From NCBI RefSeq assembly GCF_017676345.1, contig NZ_JAFFZM010000005.1, positions 62,001-126,000 on the forward strand: 64,000 nucleotides of DNA, in the 5' to 3' direction. The notes under the pieces are model-generated. The model saw nothing but the letters and a program-made list of their open reading frames with translations. It had not been told where the DNA came from and did not search any database. Both the position numbers and the translations under genes were made by a program. This document shows positions 1-8,720 of the stretch, piece after piece. Source of the stretch: Streptomyces smyrnaeus. Lineage in GTDB: Bacteria > Actinomycetota > Actinomycetes > Streptomycetales > Streptomycetaceae. Numbering within the stretch: the stretch's first letter is position 1; each line of letters begins with the position of its first letter.

Positions 1-1
1 C

Positions 2-2107
2 GCGCTCAAGTCCGGCCAGTCGGTGCTGGTGCAGGTCACCAAGGACCCGATCGGCCACAAGGGCGCCCGGCTGACCAGCCAGGTCTCGCTGCCGGGCCGC
101 TACCTGGTCTATGTGCCCGAGGGGTCCATGACGGGCATCAGCCGCAAGCTCCCGGACACCGAGCGCTCGCGGCTCAAGCAGATCCTCAAGCGGGTGGTGC
201 CCGAGGGCGCCGGCGTGATCGTCCGTACGGCGGCCGAGGGCGCCAGCGAGGACGAGCTGCGCCGCGACGTCGAGCGGCTGCAGGCGCAGTGGGAGGACAT
301 CCAGAAGAAGGCCCAGAAGGGCAACGCGCCCACGCTGCTGTACGGCGAGCCGGACATGACCGTCCGGGTGGTGCGCGACATCTTCAACGAGGACTTCTCC
401 AAGGTCACCATCAGCGGTGACGAGGCCTGGGAGACCATCCACGGCTATGTCTCGCACGTGGCTCCCGACCTGGGCGACCGGCTCCAGAAGTGGACCTCGG
501 ACGTGGACGTCTTCGCCACGTACCGCATCGACGAGCAGCTGGCCAAGGCGCTGGACCGCAAGGTGTGGCTGCCCAGCGGCGGTTCGCTGGTGATCGACAG
601 GACCGAGGCGATGATCGTCGTCGACGTCAACACCGGCAAGTTCACCGGCCAGGGCGGCAACCTGGAGGAGACGGTCACCAGGAACAACCTGGAGGCGGCC
701 GAGGAGATCGTGCGCCAGCTGCGGCTGCGCGACCTCGGCGGCATCATCGTGATCGACTTCATCGACATGGTCCTGGAGTCCAACCGCGACCTGGTGCTGC
801 GCCGCCTGCTGGAGTGCCTGGGCCGGGACCGTACCAAGCACCAGGTGGCGGAGGTCACCTCGCTGGGCCTCGTGCAGATGACCCGTAAGCGGGTCGGACA
901 GGGGCTGCTGGAGTCGTTCTCCGAGCAGTGCGTGCACTGCAACGGGCGCGGCGTCATCGTGCACATGGACCAGGCCGTGGCCGCCGGTGCGGGTGGCGGC
1001 GGCAAGAAGGGCAAGAAGGGCAAGGGCAAGGCGGACAAGGGCGAGGCGAAGGGCGGCGGCCAGCAGGTCGCACAGCCGCAGCCGGCTCCCGCCGAGCCCG
1101 TCCCGGCAGAGCCCGAGCCCTCGCCCGCGACCGCGCCGGCGGCTGCCGCGGTGGAGCCCTCCGAGGTGGTGGCCGAGTCCGCCGACGTCTCGACGGCGGC
1201 CCCCGCGCCGGTGGAGTTCGTGCCGGACGAGGAGCTGTTCAACAGCGCCGCCGAGGCGGAGGCAGCAGCGGCTGCCGCGCGTGGTGGACGTGGCCGACGC
1301 CGGGGCAGCCGCAAGGCGAGCGCGCCCGCGGGGTCGCCGAGGGCGACGGCGGGTGAGACCGCCGAGGTGGTCGAGCCGACAACACCGGAGCCCGCCGCTT
1401 CGGAGTCCGCCGTGTCACAGCCCGCGGTTCCGGAGGCCGTCGCCGCCGGGCCCGCTGCGGTCGAGCCCACCGCCCCGGCACCGGCCGAGGCTCCGGCCGA
1501 GCCCGCGGCCGACGTGGCCGCACCGGTTGCCGAACCGAGCACGGAGCAGGCCGCCGAGCAGCCCGCCGAGCAGCCCGAGGCGGCCACCGAACCCGCCACC
1601 GGCGCCCGGCGCCGCCGTCGGGTGACGCGCAAGGTCAGCGCTCCGGCCGGGGCGCCGCGTACCGGGGACGGCACCGCCGCCGTGCTGGTCGTCCCGTCGG
1701 ACGAGGCGACCGCTCCGGCTGCGGCCGCCGAGCCCGAGCCGGTGGTCGGCGAGGTCGTCACCGATGTCGCGCCGGTCCGGCCGCGGCGGCGGGTGACGCG
1801 GACCATCACCACCACCGCTCCGGCGGAGGAGGGCGAAGCCGTCGCCCCGGCGAAGAAGACCGCCGCGAAGAAGGCGGCCAAGAAGGCCCCGGCCAAGAAG
1901 ACGGCCGCGAAGAAGACCGCCGCCAAGAAGTCGACGACGGCGAAGTCGGCGACGAAGGCGGCGGGAAAGTCGGCAGCGGGAAAGACGGCGGCGAACAAGA
2001 CCGCCGCGAAGAAGGCGGCCAAGAAGGCTTCGGCCAAGAAGACGGCCGCCGCCGAGCAGGAGGGCGGAGCCGGAACCTCGGTGTCCGCCGCCACCCCCGA
2101 GGAGTGA
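2..2107 (+). CDS. rne: Ribonuclease E/G, 3' part (5' end outside window)
   Basis: Endoribonuclease of the RNase E/G family, acting in mRNA decay and rRNA/tRNA processing. The frame is open from base 2 with no local start, so the N-terminal S1 region lies mostly upstream of the window. The catalytic DNase-I-like subdomain is present: the metal-binding Asp of VDVNTG (codon near 623) and the IDFIDM motif (752-769) are intact. The zinc-link CxxC (QCVHCNGRG, Cys codons near 929 and 938) follows. After about position 990 the protein becomes low-complexity: Pro/Ala/Glu-rich spacers carry Arg-rich patches (RRRRRVTRK) and the end is a histone-H1-like Lys/Ala tail (AKKTAAKKAAKK repeats, about 1850-2050). 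Actinomycete RNase E homologues commonly have long disordered arms. Its position upstream of rplU-rpmA-obg is the usual one in Streptomyces. Confidence 0.95.
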   Translation, partial: ALKSGQSVLVQVTKDPIGHKGARLTSQVSLPGRYLVYVPEGSMTGISRKLPDTERSRLKQILKRVVPEGAGVIVRTAAEGASEDELRRDVERLQAQWEDIQKKAQKGNAPTLLYGEPDMTVRVVRDIFNEDFSKVTISGDEAWETIHGYVSHVAPDLGDRLQKWTSDVDVFATYRIDEQLAKALDRKVWLPSGGSLVIDRTEAMIVVDVNTGKFTGQGGNLEETVTRNNLEAAEEIVRQLRLRDLGGIIVIDFIDMVLESNRDLVLRRLLECLGRDRTKHQVAEVTSLGLVQMTRKRVGQGLLESFSEQCVHCNGRGVIVHMDQAVAAGAGGGGKKGKKGKGKADKGEAKGGGQQVAQPQPAPAEPVPAEPEPSPATAPAAAAVEPSEVVAESADVSTAAPAPVEFVPDEELFNSAAEAEAAAAAARGGRGRRRGSRKASAPAGSPRATAGETAEVVEPTTPEPAASESAVSQPAVPEAVAAGPAAVEPTAPAPAEAPAEPAADVAAPVAEPSTEQAAEQPAEQPEAATEPATGARRRRRVTRKVSAPAGAPRTGDGTAAVLVVPSDEATAPAAAAEPEPVVGEVVTDVAPVRPRRRVTRTITTTAPAEEGEAVAPAKKTAAKKAAKKAPAKKTAAKKTAAKKSTTAKSATKAAGKSAAGKTAANKTAAKKAAKKASAKKTAAAEQEGGAGTSVSAATPEE

Positions 2108-2116
2108 CCCGCACCC

Positions 2117-2159
2117 CCCGGCGGTGACCCGCCGGGCGGGGAGGGCCCGTCCCTCCCCG
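2117..2159 (+). terminator. Tandem GC hairpins after RNase E/G gene
   Basis: Two perfect stem-loops lie back to back. The first has an 8-bp stem (2117-2124 with 2129-2136, loop TGAC). The second has a 9-bp stem (2137-2145 with 2151-2159, 5-nt loop). There is no T tract. They start 10 bases after the stop codon, so termination or 3'-end protection of the rne transcript is the likely role. Confidence 0.6.
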
Positions 2160-2214
2160 CCCGGCTCGGGTCCGGGCAACGGGGCCTCGGAAAGAACCCC
2201 AGGTCCGTATGGGG

Positions 2215-2377
2215 TACCCTTGACCGTCGGCGTGTCCTCACCCGGGCGCGCCGCTCCTGAGCAAATCCCTCCCGGTTCCCGGGAGAGGCCGCTCAATCCT
2301 TCCGGATCAGATCCGCGCTCTCGCGCGGGCGGGCGGCTGGCGTCAGGAGCTCCGATACGAGCGAGAGAGAGTTCCGC
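2215..2377 (+). promoter_or_regulatory. Candidate promoter and 5' leader of rplU
   Basis: A TACCCT -10-like hexamer at 2215-2220 would start a leader of about 150 nt before the rplU GTG. The leader holds a 7-bp stem-loop (2269-2275 with 2279-2285) and a smaller one (2303-2307 with 2311-2315). No good -35 is visible. Ribosomal protein operons often carry autoregulatory leaders, so this is a candidate site, but no known L21 leader consensus is recognised. Confidence 0.3.
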
Positions 2378-2701
2378 GTGTACGCGATCGTGCGCACCGG
2401 CGGTCGCCAGCAGAAGGTTTCTGTGGGCGACGTCATCGAGGTTGACCGTATTTCTGACAGCAAGGTCGGCGACAGCGTCGAGCTCTCGACCCTGCTCGTC
2501 GTCGACGGTGACGCGGTCACCAGCGACCCCTGGGTCCTGGCGGGCGTGAAGGTCCAGGCCGAGGTGGTGGACCACCACAAGGGCGACAAGATCCGGATCC
2601 AGAAGTACAAGAACAAGACCGGGTACAAGAAGCGCATCGGCCACCGCCAGCTGCACACCGCGCTGAAGGTCACCGACATCCCCGCCCCGGCCAAGAAGTA
2701 A
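2378..2701 (+). CDS. rplU: 50S ribosomal protein L21
   Basis: Large-subunit protein L21 (bL21), 107 residues, the normal length. It starts at GTG 2378, preceded by a purine-rich GAGAGAGAG ribosome site at about 2362-2370, and opens [14 protein letters not shown], the family N-terminus. The C-terminus carries the expected rRNA-binding basic stretch ([16 protein letters not shown]). It is followed 13 bases later by rpmA, the conserved L21-L27 pair, so the two are very likely co-transcribed. Confidence 0.98.
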   Translation: MYAIVRTGGRQQKVSVGDVIEVDRISDSKVGDSVELSTLLVVDGDAVTSDPWVLAGVKVQAEVVDHHKGDKIRIQKYKNKTGYKKRIGHRQLHTALKVTDIPAPAKK

Positions 2702-2714
2702 GGACTGAGGAGAG

Positions 2715-2972
2715 ATGGCACACAAGAAGGGCGCATCGTCCACCCGGAACGGTCGCGACTCCAACCCGCAGTATCTCGGCGTGAAGCGCTTCGGCGGTCA
2801 GGTCGTCAACGCGGGTGAGATCCTGGTCCGCCAGCGCGGCACCCACTTCCACCCGGGCAAGGGCGTCGGCCGCGGCGGCGACGACACCCTGTTCGCGCTG
2901 GACGCGGGTGCGGTGCAGTTCGGCACCCACCGCGGCCGCAAGGTCGTCAACGTCGTACCCGCTGCCAAGTAA
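2715..2972 (+). CDS. rpmA: 50S ribosomal protein L27
   Basis: Large-subunit protein L27 (bL27), 85 residues. It starts at ATG 2715 behind GAGGAGAG. The protein begins [16 protein letters not shown] directly, the conserved tail that reaches the peptidyl-transferase centre, with no cleavable Firmicutes-type prefix. A second conserved block ([10 protein letters not shown]) follows. It pairs with rplU upstream and obg downstream, the standard bacterial order. Confidence 0.98.
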   Translation: MAHKKGASSTRNGRDSNPQYLGVKRFGGQVVNAGEILVRQRGTHFHPGKGVGRGGDDTLFALDAGAVQFGTHRGRKVVNVVPAAK

Positions 2973-2999
2973 GCAGCCGGACGGCACACTCTCCACACC

Positions 3000-3066
3000 C
3001 GAGGGCGGACCTCCTTCTCCCGTATGTTCGGCATATGCCTGCGTACGGGAAACGGGTCCGCCCTCG
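3000..3066 (+). promoter_or_regulatory. Large nested inverted repeat between rpmA and obg
   Basis: The outer arms 3000-3011 and 3055-3066 are perfectly complementary over 12 bp (GAGGGCGGACC/GGTCCGCCCTC). Inside, CCCGTA (3019-3024) pairs with TACGGG (3044-3049), and the apex is a perfect 10-bp palindrome, GGCATATGCC (3030-3039). The folded RNA would be one long interrupted stem ending 45 bases before the obg start. It could be an RNA processing site, an attenuator lowering obg expression relative to the ribosomal proteins, or a terminator lacking a T tract. Confidence 0.55.
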
Positions 3067-3110
3067 GTGCGTAGTACACCCCCCTCAGCACGCCTTGGAG
3101 GCACACCCCT

Positions 3111-4550
3111 ATGACCACCTTCGTGGACCGCGTCGAGCTGCATGTCGCCGCGGGTAACGGTGGGCACGGTTGCGCCTCCGTGCACCGGGAGAAGTTCAAG
3201 CCGCTCGGCGGCCCCGACGGCGGCAACGGCGGGCGCGGCGGCGACGTGGTCTTCGTCGTCGACCCGGACGTGACCACGCTGCTCGACTACCACCACAGTC
3301 CGCACCGCAAGGCCACCAACGGCCGGCCCGGCGAGGGTGGGCACCGCTCCGGGCAGGACGGCACGGACCTGGTGCTGGCGGTGCCGGACGGTACCGTCGT
3401 CCTGAACAAGCGCGGCGAGGTGCTGGCCGACATGGTCGGCGCCGGCACCACCTTCATCGCGGGGCGGGGCGGCCGCGGCGGCCTCGGCAACGCGGCGCTG
3501 GCCTCCGCACGGCGCAAGGCCCCCGGCTTCGCGCTGCTGGGCGAGCCCGGTGAGGAACGGGACGTCGTCCTGGAGCTGAAGACCGTCGCCGATGTCGCGC
3601 TCGTCGGTTACCCGAGTGCGGGCAAGTCCTCGCTGATCTCGGTGCTCTCCGCCGCCAAACCGAAGATCGCCGACTACCCCTTCACCACGCTGGTGCCCAA
3701 CCTCGGCGTGGTCACGGCCGGGAGCTCCGTCTACACCATCGCGGACGTGCCGGGGCTGATCCCCGGCGCCAGCGAGGGCAAGGGGCTCGGGCTGGAGTTC
3801 CTGCGGCACGTCGAGCGCTGCTCCGTGCTGGTCCATGTGCTGGACTGCGCCACGCTGGAGACCGACCGCGACCCCGTCTCCGACCTGGACGTCATCGAGG
3901 CCGAGCTGGCCCGCTACGGCGGCCTGGAGGACCGGCCGCGCGTCGTCGTCCTCAACAAGACGGACATCCCCGAGGGCAAGGACCTGGCCGACATCATCCG
4001 GCCCGATCTGGAGGAGCGCGGCTTCCCTGTCTTCGAGGTCTCCGCCGTCTCCCGGCAGGGCCTCAAGGAGCTGTCCTACGCGCTGGCGGGTCTGGTGGAC
4101 CAGGCCCGCGCCGCCCGTCCCGCGCAGGAGTCCACCCGTGTCGTCATCCGCCCCAAGGCCGTCGACGACGCGGGCTTCACGGTGACCCGCATCGAGGAGG
4201 GCTTCTTCCGGGTGCGCGGCGAGAAGCCCGAACGCTGGGTGCGGCAGACCGACTTCAACAACGACGAAGCCGTCGGATATCTCGCCGACCGCCTCGCTCG
4301 CCTCGGCGTCGAGGAGGAGCTGCTGAAGGCGGGCGCCCGCGAGGGCGACGGCGTCGCCATCGGCGACGAGGACAACGCCGTCGTCTTCGACTGGGAGCCC
4401 ACCATGGTCACCGGTGCCGAGATGCTCGGCCGCCGGGGCGAGGACCACCGCATGGACGCCCCCCGTCCGGCAGCCCAGCGCCGCCGCGACCGCGAGGCGG
4501 AGCGCGACGAAGCCCTGGGTGAGTACGAGGACTTCGACCCGTTCGAGTAA
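3111..4550 (+). CDS. obg: Obg-family ribosome assembly GTPase
   Basis: Essential GTPase of 50S assembly, which in Streptomyces is also linked to the onset of differentiation. 479 residues. Domain order is the glycine-rich Obg fold (about 1-158), the G domain with P-loop GYPSAGKS (about 165-172), DVPGLIPGA switch II and NKTD (G4), then the OCT domain (about 345-425). A charged acidic/basic C-terminal extension ([20 protein letters not shown]) follows, longer than in E. coli and typical of actinomycetes. ATG 3111 is preceded by TTGGAGG. The neighbours rplU-rpmA support the call. Confidence 0.97.
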   Translation: MTTFVDRVELHVAAGNGGHGCASVHREKFKPLGGPDGGNGGRGGDVVFVVDPDVTTLLDYHHSPHRKATNGRPGEGGHRSGQDGTDLVLAVPDGTVVLNKRGEVLADMVGAGTTFIAGRGGRGGLGNAALASARRKAPGFALLGEPGEERDVVLELKTVADVALVGYPSAGKSSLISVLSAAKPKIADYPFTTLVPNLGVVTAGSSVYTIADVPGLIPGASEGKGLGLEFLRHVERCSVLVHVLDCATLETDRDPVSDLDVIEAELARYGGLEDRPRVVVLNKTDIPEGKDLADIIRPDLEERGFPVFEVSAVSRQGLKELSYALAGLVDQARAARPAQESTRVVIRPKAVDDAGFTVTRIEEGFFRVRGEKPERWVRQTDFNNDEAVGYLADRLARLGVEEELLKAGAREGDGVAIGDEDNAVVFDWEPTMVTGAEMLGRRGEDHRMDAPRPAAQRRRDREAERDEALGEYEDFDPFE

Positions 4551-4555
4551 GAGGG

Positions 4556-4610
4556 CCGCGCCCCGAAGGGGCGCGGGGAACGGCGCGACAAGCCACGACG
4601 AACCCGCAGC
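4556..4610. repeat. Streptomycete interspersed hairpin repeat (copy 1)
   Basis: A 9-bp stem-loop with a GAA loop (4556-4564 with 4568-4576, CCGCGCCCC/GGGGCGCGG) is followed by the conserved flank GGGAACGGCGCGAC and an AGCCACGACGAACCCGC segment. The same core, in the opposite orientation, occurs at 56352-56412. I recognise this as the common streptomycete intergenic element (GCGCCCCTTCGGGGCGC with a GTTCCCCGCGC flank). Here it sits between the converging obg and phospholipase-D-like genes and probably ends transcription from both sides. Confidence 0.7.
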
Positions 4611-4678
4611 CTGTAAGCGCCAGTCAGGGGCAGAACCCCTGACCAGCACAGCCGGAAGGGCGAGCCCAGAGGCGCGCC

Positions 4679-5929
4679 CTAGTGCTCCGGCTGGGGGCTC
4701 ACTCCCTTGCAGCTGGGGGTGTTGTCGGCGCTGCCGGGCCGCGCCGCGGCCCACACGGCACGAAAGCGCCGCACATAGGCGTCGTGCACCGCCGAGCTGT
4801 CGACCTTCATCAGAGCCTCGTCGTTCTTGGTGAGCGCCGGGCCCGAGTAGTTGTGGCTTCCGGTCCACACCACCTTGTTCGCGGCACCCGCGTACCGACC
4901 CGAGATCATCAGGGTCTTGGAGTGGATGACCTCCCGTGCCGTCTTAGGGTCGCCGTCGTCGTCATAGTGCAGGCACCGCACAGCGGGGCCGCCAGGTACG
5001 TGCAGCGTCTCCCAGGTGCCGGGGGAGCCGGTGCTGTCCTTGCTGTCGGTCTCGGCGTAGACGATGTCGACGGCGCAGCCTTGCCGGCGCAGCGCGGCGA
5101 GTTCGTCGGCTACGCCCTGCCGGGTGAGCTTGAACATCGCCAGCCGGACGCTGGTGCGGTGGCTGCCGCGCGCGTCCTTCCAGCGGCAGGTCACGTTGTC
5201 CAGGATGCCGCGCACGGTGTCGCCGCCGCTCGGCCGGGGGAAGAAGTAGCCGGTGTAGGGGCCGGCGGCGGCCCGGGTGTAGCGCCAGGTGCGCCAGTTC
5301 GCGGCGGCCATCTTGTCGAAGTAGCGGCTGTAGGCCTGGTAGGTGCGGGCCTGGGAGACGACCATCGCGTCGTTCCAGAACTTGGTGTAGTTGCCGGTGG
5401 ACAGGTTCGAGGACGTCTGCACCACGACGTTTCGTAAGCCGCCGGTACGGGAGAAGAGCCAGAACTTGTTGTGCGCGATGGACGCCCCCGAGCCGGGGTT
5501 GCCCAGACAGGACTTCCCCTTCGGGCAGAGCCCGACGAAGGACCGTTTCGCCCGGTCGGTGCCGAGCGCCTTGCGCAGGATCTTGTACGAGCTGCTGGAG
5601 GGCATCGTGCTCACACTCGACTCGTCCAGCAGCACCCGCACGTTCACGCGCCGCTTGGCCGAGGTGTGGGCCTTGGCCAGTGCGCGGGCCACCTCGGCGT
5701 CCCAGAAGTGGTAGAGGGCCAGCTTGATCGTGGAGCGGGGCGCCGCCGCCTTGATCCGGGCCAGCAGATCGCTGCGGATGGCGCGCTGCTGGGTGGGGGT
5801 GCCGTTGGGCAGGTTGAAGACGGGACCGGTGCCGGGAGAGGCGGCTGCGGCGGGGGAGGGGGTGGCGAGGTGGATTCCCGCCACCAGGAGCAGAGCGAGT
5901 GGTGTTGCGGCGGTTCTCAGGCGTGTCAC
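4679..5929 (-). CDS. Secreted phospholipase D-like (HKD superfamily) protein
   Basis: 416-residue exported protein of the PLD/HKD superfamily, whose members cleave or transfer phosphodiesters (phospholipids or nucleic acid). A Sec signal peptide is clear: MTRLRTA, a hydrophobic stretch (9-21), then TPSPAAAASPG. Both catalytic HxK motifs are present: H153-N-K155 (IAHNKFWLF, followed by SSNLSTGNYTKFWND) and H336-S-K338 (IHSKTLMISG, followed by GSHNYSGPALTKNDEA). The start is GTG 5929 with GGAGGGG upstream. The substrate cannot be told from sequence; extracellular phospholipase and nuclease are both possible. It converges with obg. Confidence 0.85.
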   Translation of the reverse strand: MTRLRTAATPLALLLVAGIHLATPSPAAAASPGTGPVFNLPNGTPTQQRAIRSDLLARIKAAAPRSTIKLALYHFWDAEVARALAKAHTSAKRRVNVRVLLDESSVSTMPSSSSYKILRKALGTDRAKRSFVGLCPKGKSCLGNPGSGASIAHNKFWLFSRTGGLRNVVVQTSSNLSTGNYTKFWNDAMVVSQARTYQAYSRYFDKMAAANWRTWRYTRAAAGPYTGYFFPRPSGGDTVRGILDNVTCRWKDARGSHRTSVRLAMFKLTRQGVADELAALRRQGCAVDIVYAETDSKDSTGSPGTWETLHVPGGPAVRCLHYDDDGDPKTAREVIHSKTLMISGRYAGAANKVVWTGSHNYSGPALTKNDEALMKVDSSAVHDAYVRRFRAVWAAARPGSADNTPSCKGVSPQPEH

Positions 5930-6075
5930 GTGCGTCCCCTCCTGGCTGGTGGTGCGGAACCCGGCGGATGGTGCCTACCGGGTCGCCAGCGAGCGTAGGG
6001 ACGCGGGGCCGGGCTTTCAGCCGTATGCGTCAGGTCCTGGGACGGATGGGACGGAAGTGACGCAGACATACGGAA

Positions 6076-6107
6076 GGGCCCCGGGAGGTGAATTCCTCCC
6101 GGGGCCC
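6076..6107 (-). terminator. Strong hairpin downstream of the glycerophosphotransferase gene
   Basis: A perfect 13-bp stem (6076-6088 with 6095-6107, GGGCCCCGGGAGG and its complement) closes a 6-nt loop TGAATT. It lies about 100 bases past the minus-strand gene ending at 6204 and upstream of the PLD-like gene. A factor-independent terminator of the GC-only Streptomyces type is the best reading. The rest of 5930-6203 shows no gene. Confidence 0.7.
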
Positions 6108-6203
6108 CGCACCGTCATGTGCTTCCGTGCGCCGGTGTGCTGCGCATGCGCCGCCCGAACGAGTGGCCCCGCCCAAACGGTGGTCACGCGGTGGCGGTGC
6201 TGC

Positions 6204-8315
6204 CTATGTCGGCACCGCATCCTCCGGATCCGCCGTCGTCGGCGCCTCCATCTCGGCCTCCTCGGCGGCCTCTTCCATCTCCCGCTGGCCGGGGATCTCG
6301 GCCGTACGCCGTGCGACACGGGTGTTGCGGGCCTCGGCCTCGGCCGCCAGCTCCAGCCCGGCCGCGTTGAAGCGGACGAGCGAAGGCGGATCGGAGGGGC
6401 CCAGCAGATGTGTCTTGAGCTCCTTGCGGGCCCGCACCAGGGCGTCCTTCTCCGGGTGGCGCACCGACTCCAGCAGCGCCGGGATCTGCTGAGCGTCGGG
6501 GGAGAGCACGGTGCCGGCCCGCACGGTCGGGAAGGTGGCCCGGAACTCCTCCTCGCTCATGCCGCTGGTGTTCGCCACCGCGTACGGCTTCTCGCTGCTG
6601 AGGTAGTCGGAGACGACGGAGGAGACGTCCGAGATCAGCAGGTCGGCCTGGTTGAAGCAGGTGAAGATCGCCGGCCGGGGGCCGTCGATGATCTGGTGCT
6701 CCCACTCCGGGAACGACGCCCAGTAGGCCGCCTCCCACGCCTCTGTCGCGGCCCGCACCCGTTCGGCGTTGCCCTCCTCGGGTGTGCCCTGGATCTTCAT
6801 CCGCTCCATCTCGTCCGCGCTGCGGCGGAACGCGGTGGTGGACACCCGGTCCAGCTCCGTGGTGCGGCGCTCCAGCTCCGCGACCGCCTCCGTGCTGCGC
6901 CGCGCACCGCCGCGAGCCGCGTTGGCCTGCGTGATCAGTGCGCGGATGCGCTGGTCGGCGGCGCCCGCGCGGGGGTCGACCGAGCCGGTCATCGGGTGCG
7001 GCTTGTAGAGCAGCCGTACCTTCGGGTCCGCCAGCAGGGCCTTGACGATGTTCTCGCCGGCCAGCCGGACCGAGGTGTTGCCCGGGTTGCCGTCCCAGCC
7101 CTCCCAGGTGGGCGCGTACAGCACCGTCGTGTAGTCGCTCTTCGGCGCCGCGGCGCGCTCGTCGGCGTGCTGGATGGGGCTCAGCTGCGGGCGGCCCACC
7201 TCCACCACGTCCTTGTCGTCGACCCCGACCTCGGCGAGCTGGTACCGCTCACGTGCTGCTTCTCCGGCGACCCACACCTGGTCGTACGCCTTGGCGTAGG
7301 GGTTGCAGGAGGAGAGCTTGTCGGACTCGCCGTGGTTGATGAAGGCGTGCTTGAGGGTGGGGATGCGCAGCACCTGGGAGGTCTTGCCGGAGTTGGCCGG
7401 GTGCAGCAGCACCTTGAGCGTGGAGTGCTCCAGCCGCATCAGGTGGGCGACCTTGGGGATGCAGACGATCGGGATGTCGGTGGCGTCGATCTTCTGCACC
7501 ATGAACCGCTCCCGCAGCACGATCAGCGGCCTGCCGTCCAGCTGGGCCAGGGTGCTCAGCCACATGTTCGCCTGGTACGCGGAGGTGGCGCCGCCCGAGA
7601 AGTACATGCCGATGGTCGGCCTGTACTGCGCCAGCCACTTGTCCAGCCACGCCAGCACGTCCTGCTCGCTCTTGGAGCGCTTCTTGGGCAGTAGCCAGGT
7701 GCCCAGATACACAGCGCTGCTCAGCGACAGCAGCAGGGTGCAGCTGACGCCGATCAGACCCCACTCCTGCGCCGACAGCCCGGCGCTGAGCATCAGCCCC
7801 AGGGTGCCGGGGATCGAGAAGCGCAGCAGCCTGCGGCTGGGCTGGCGGGCCAGCAGCCGGGACGGCGCGTTGGTGAGGTGCAGCGCCGAGGTGTCGATGT
7901 TGCGCGTGACGACCGGCAGGGTGCGGGTGCGGCGCACCAGCTGGGCCACCGCCTGGCACAGGAAGTGCGCGGCGTACGCGGCCAGCAGCAGCAGGGTGAG
8001 CGGGCGCTCGATGTCCGGCGGGACCTCGGGGATGCGCACCAGGCCGATGACGACCAGCATGTCGCGCAGCAGCTGTCGCGTGGTGACGTCGAAGCGGACC
8101 TTCCCGAGCAGCGCCAGCAGCCCGGGCTGCTTGTGCGTCAGGTACAGGTCGAGGGCGAGTCCCGCCAGCGAGGCGGCGACGAAGACGGGCACGTTCGGTA
8201 GCAGCGCGCCCGCGAGCTGCACGGTGTAGAACACCGCGAGCGCGAGCAGGGCCGCGAGCTGCACGGCGCGTCGTGTGGAGAGTCCGGCAGAGGGCACGGG
8301 CTGGGCTCCTGGCAT
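6204..8315 (-). CDS. CDP-glycerol glycerophosphotransferase-like membrane protein
   Basis: GT-B enzyme of the TagB/TagF family, which adds glycerol- or polyol-phosphate units to teichoic-acid-type wall polymers. About 703 residues from ATG 8315; the frame stays open to a GTG at 8381, and neither start has a good ribosome site. The N-terminal ~230 residues hold 5-6 hydrophobic segments (for example AVQLAALLALAVFYTVQLAG, ERPLTLLLLAAYAAHFL, CTLLLSLSSAVYLGTWLL). The C-terminal half has the family signatures: FINHGESDK, VLYAPTWEGW, LLYKPHPM and DLLISDVSSVVSDYL. Between KPHPM and the last motif sits an unusually long helical, charged insert of about 90 residues. An acidic tail (EEAAEEAEMEA) ends the protein. 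The acceptor polymer is unknown. Confidence 0.8.
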   Translation of the reverse strand: MPGAQPVPSAGLSTRRAVQLAALLALAVFYTVQLAGALLPNVPVFVAASLAGLALDLYLTHKQPGLLALLGKVRFDVTTRQLLRDMLVVIGLVRIPEVPPDIERPLTLLLLAAYAAHFLCQAVAQLVRRTRTLPVVTRNIDTSALHLTNAPSRLLARQPSRRLLRFSIPGTLGLMLSAGLSAQEWGLIGVSCTLLLSLSSAVYLGTWLLPKKRSKSEQDVLAWLDKWLAQYRPTIGMYFSGGATSAYQANMWLSTLAQLDGRPLIVLRERFMVQKIDATDIPIVCIPKVAHLMRLEHSTLKVLLHPANSGKTSQVLRIPTLKHAFINHGESDKLSSCNPYAKAYDQVWVAGEAARERYQLAEVGVDDKDVVEVGRPQLSPIQHADERAAAPKSDYTTVLYAPTWEGWDGNPGNTSVRLAGENIVKALLADPKVRLLYKPHPMTGSVDPRAGAADQRIRALITQANAARGGARRSTEAVAELERRTTELDRVSTTAFRRSADEMERMKIQGTPEEGNAERVRAATEAWEAAYWASFPEWEHQIIDGPRPAIFTCFNQADLLISDVSSVVSDYLSSEKPYAVANTSGMSEEEFRATFPTVRAGTVLSPDAQQIPALLESVRHPEKDALVRARKELKTHLLGPSDPPSLVRFNAAGLELAAEAEARNTRVARRTAEIPGQREMEEAAEEAEMEAPTTADPEDAVPT

Positions 8316-8437
8316 GGAGATCGTGGTTCGAAGGAACAGGGCTTGAGGGATGGCCGGTGGCGGTGGCCAGTGGTCGACCACTGACCGTATGACGCCCGTG
8401 GGTCAAGTGACAATCTTCGTCGTCCCCGGATACGTGC

Positions 8438-8455
8438 TTACCTGGTCAAAGGTAA
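8438..8455. promoter_or_regulatory. Operator-like inverted repeat between divergent genes
   Basis: TTACCT (8438-8443) and AGGTAA (8450-8455) form a perfect 6-bp dyad around GGTCAA, in the 400-bp spacer between the glycerophosphotransferase-like gene and proB. Its partner regulator is unknown. The remainder of 8316-8720 shows no convincing gene. TAGATT at 8512-8517 is a possible -10 for proB. Confidence 0.3.
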
Positions 8456-8720
8456 CCATCCGCACCCGTCCGTTGCGCGAAACGGATGAGCGGAGCGGAC
8501 CGGCGCTGACGTAGATTGCGACACAGGACAGACGGCGGGTCACGGGCCACGGGCGCACAGCGGCGCCCCTCGGCCGGCCGCGGCGGGACAGGCGCGAGGG
8601 GTACGTACGGGCGTGACAGGAGACAGGGGAACAGGCCGCGTGGCCGACGCCGCGGGACAGGGCGCGCATCCGGGGGGCGGCAGAGGCAGCAACACCGATT
8701 CGGTCACGGAGAGTGCACAA

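Noticed and set aside
5724..7694. A 656-codon open frame antisense to the glycerophosphotransferase gene
   Set aside because: It has the Arg/Gly/Leu-rich look of a shadow frame, and it crosses the terminator hairpin at 6076-6107.
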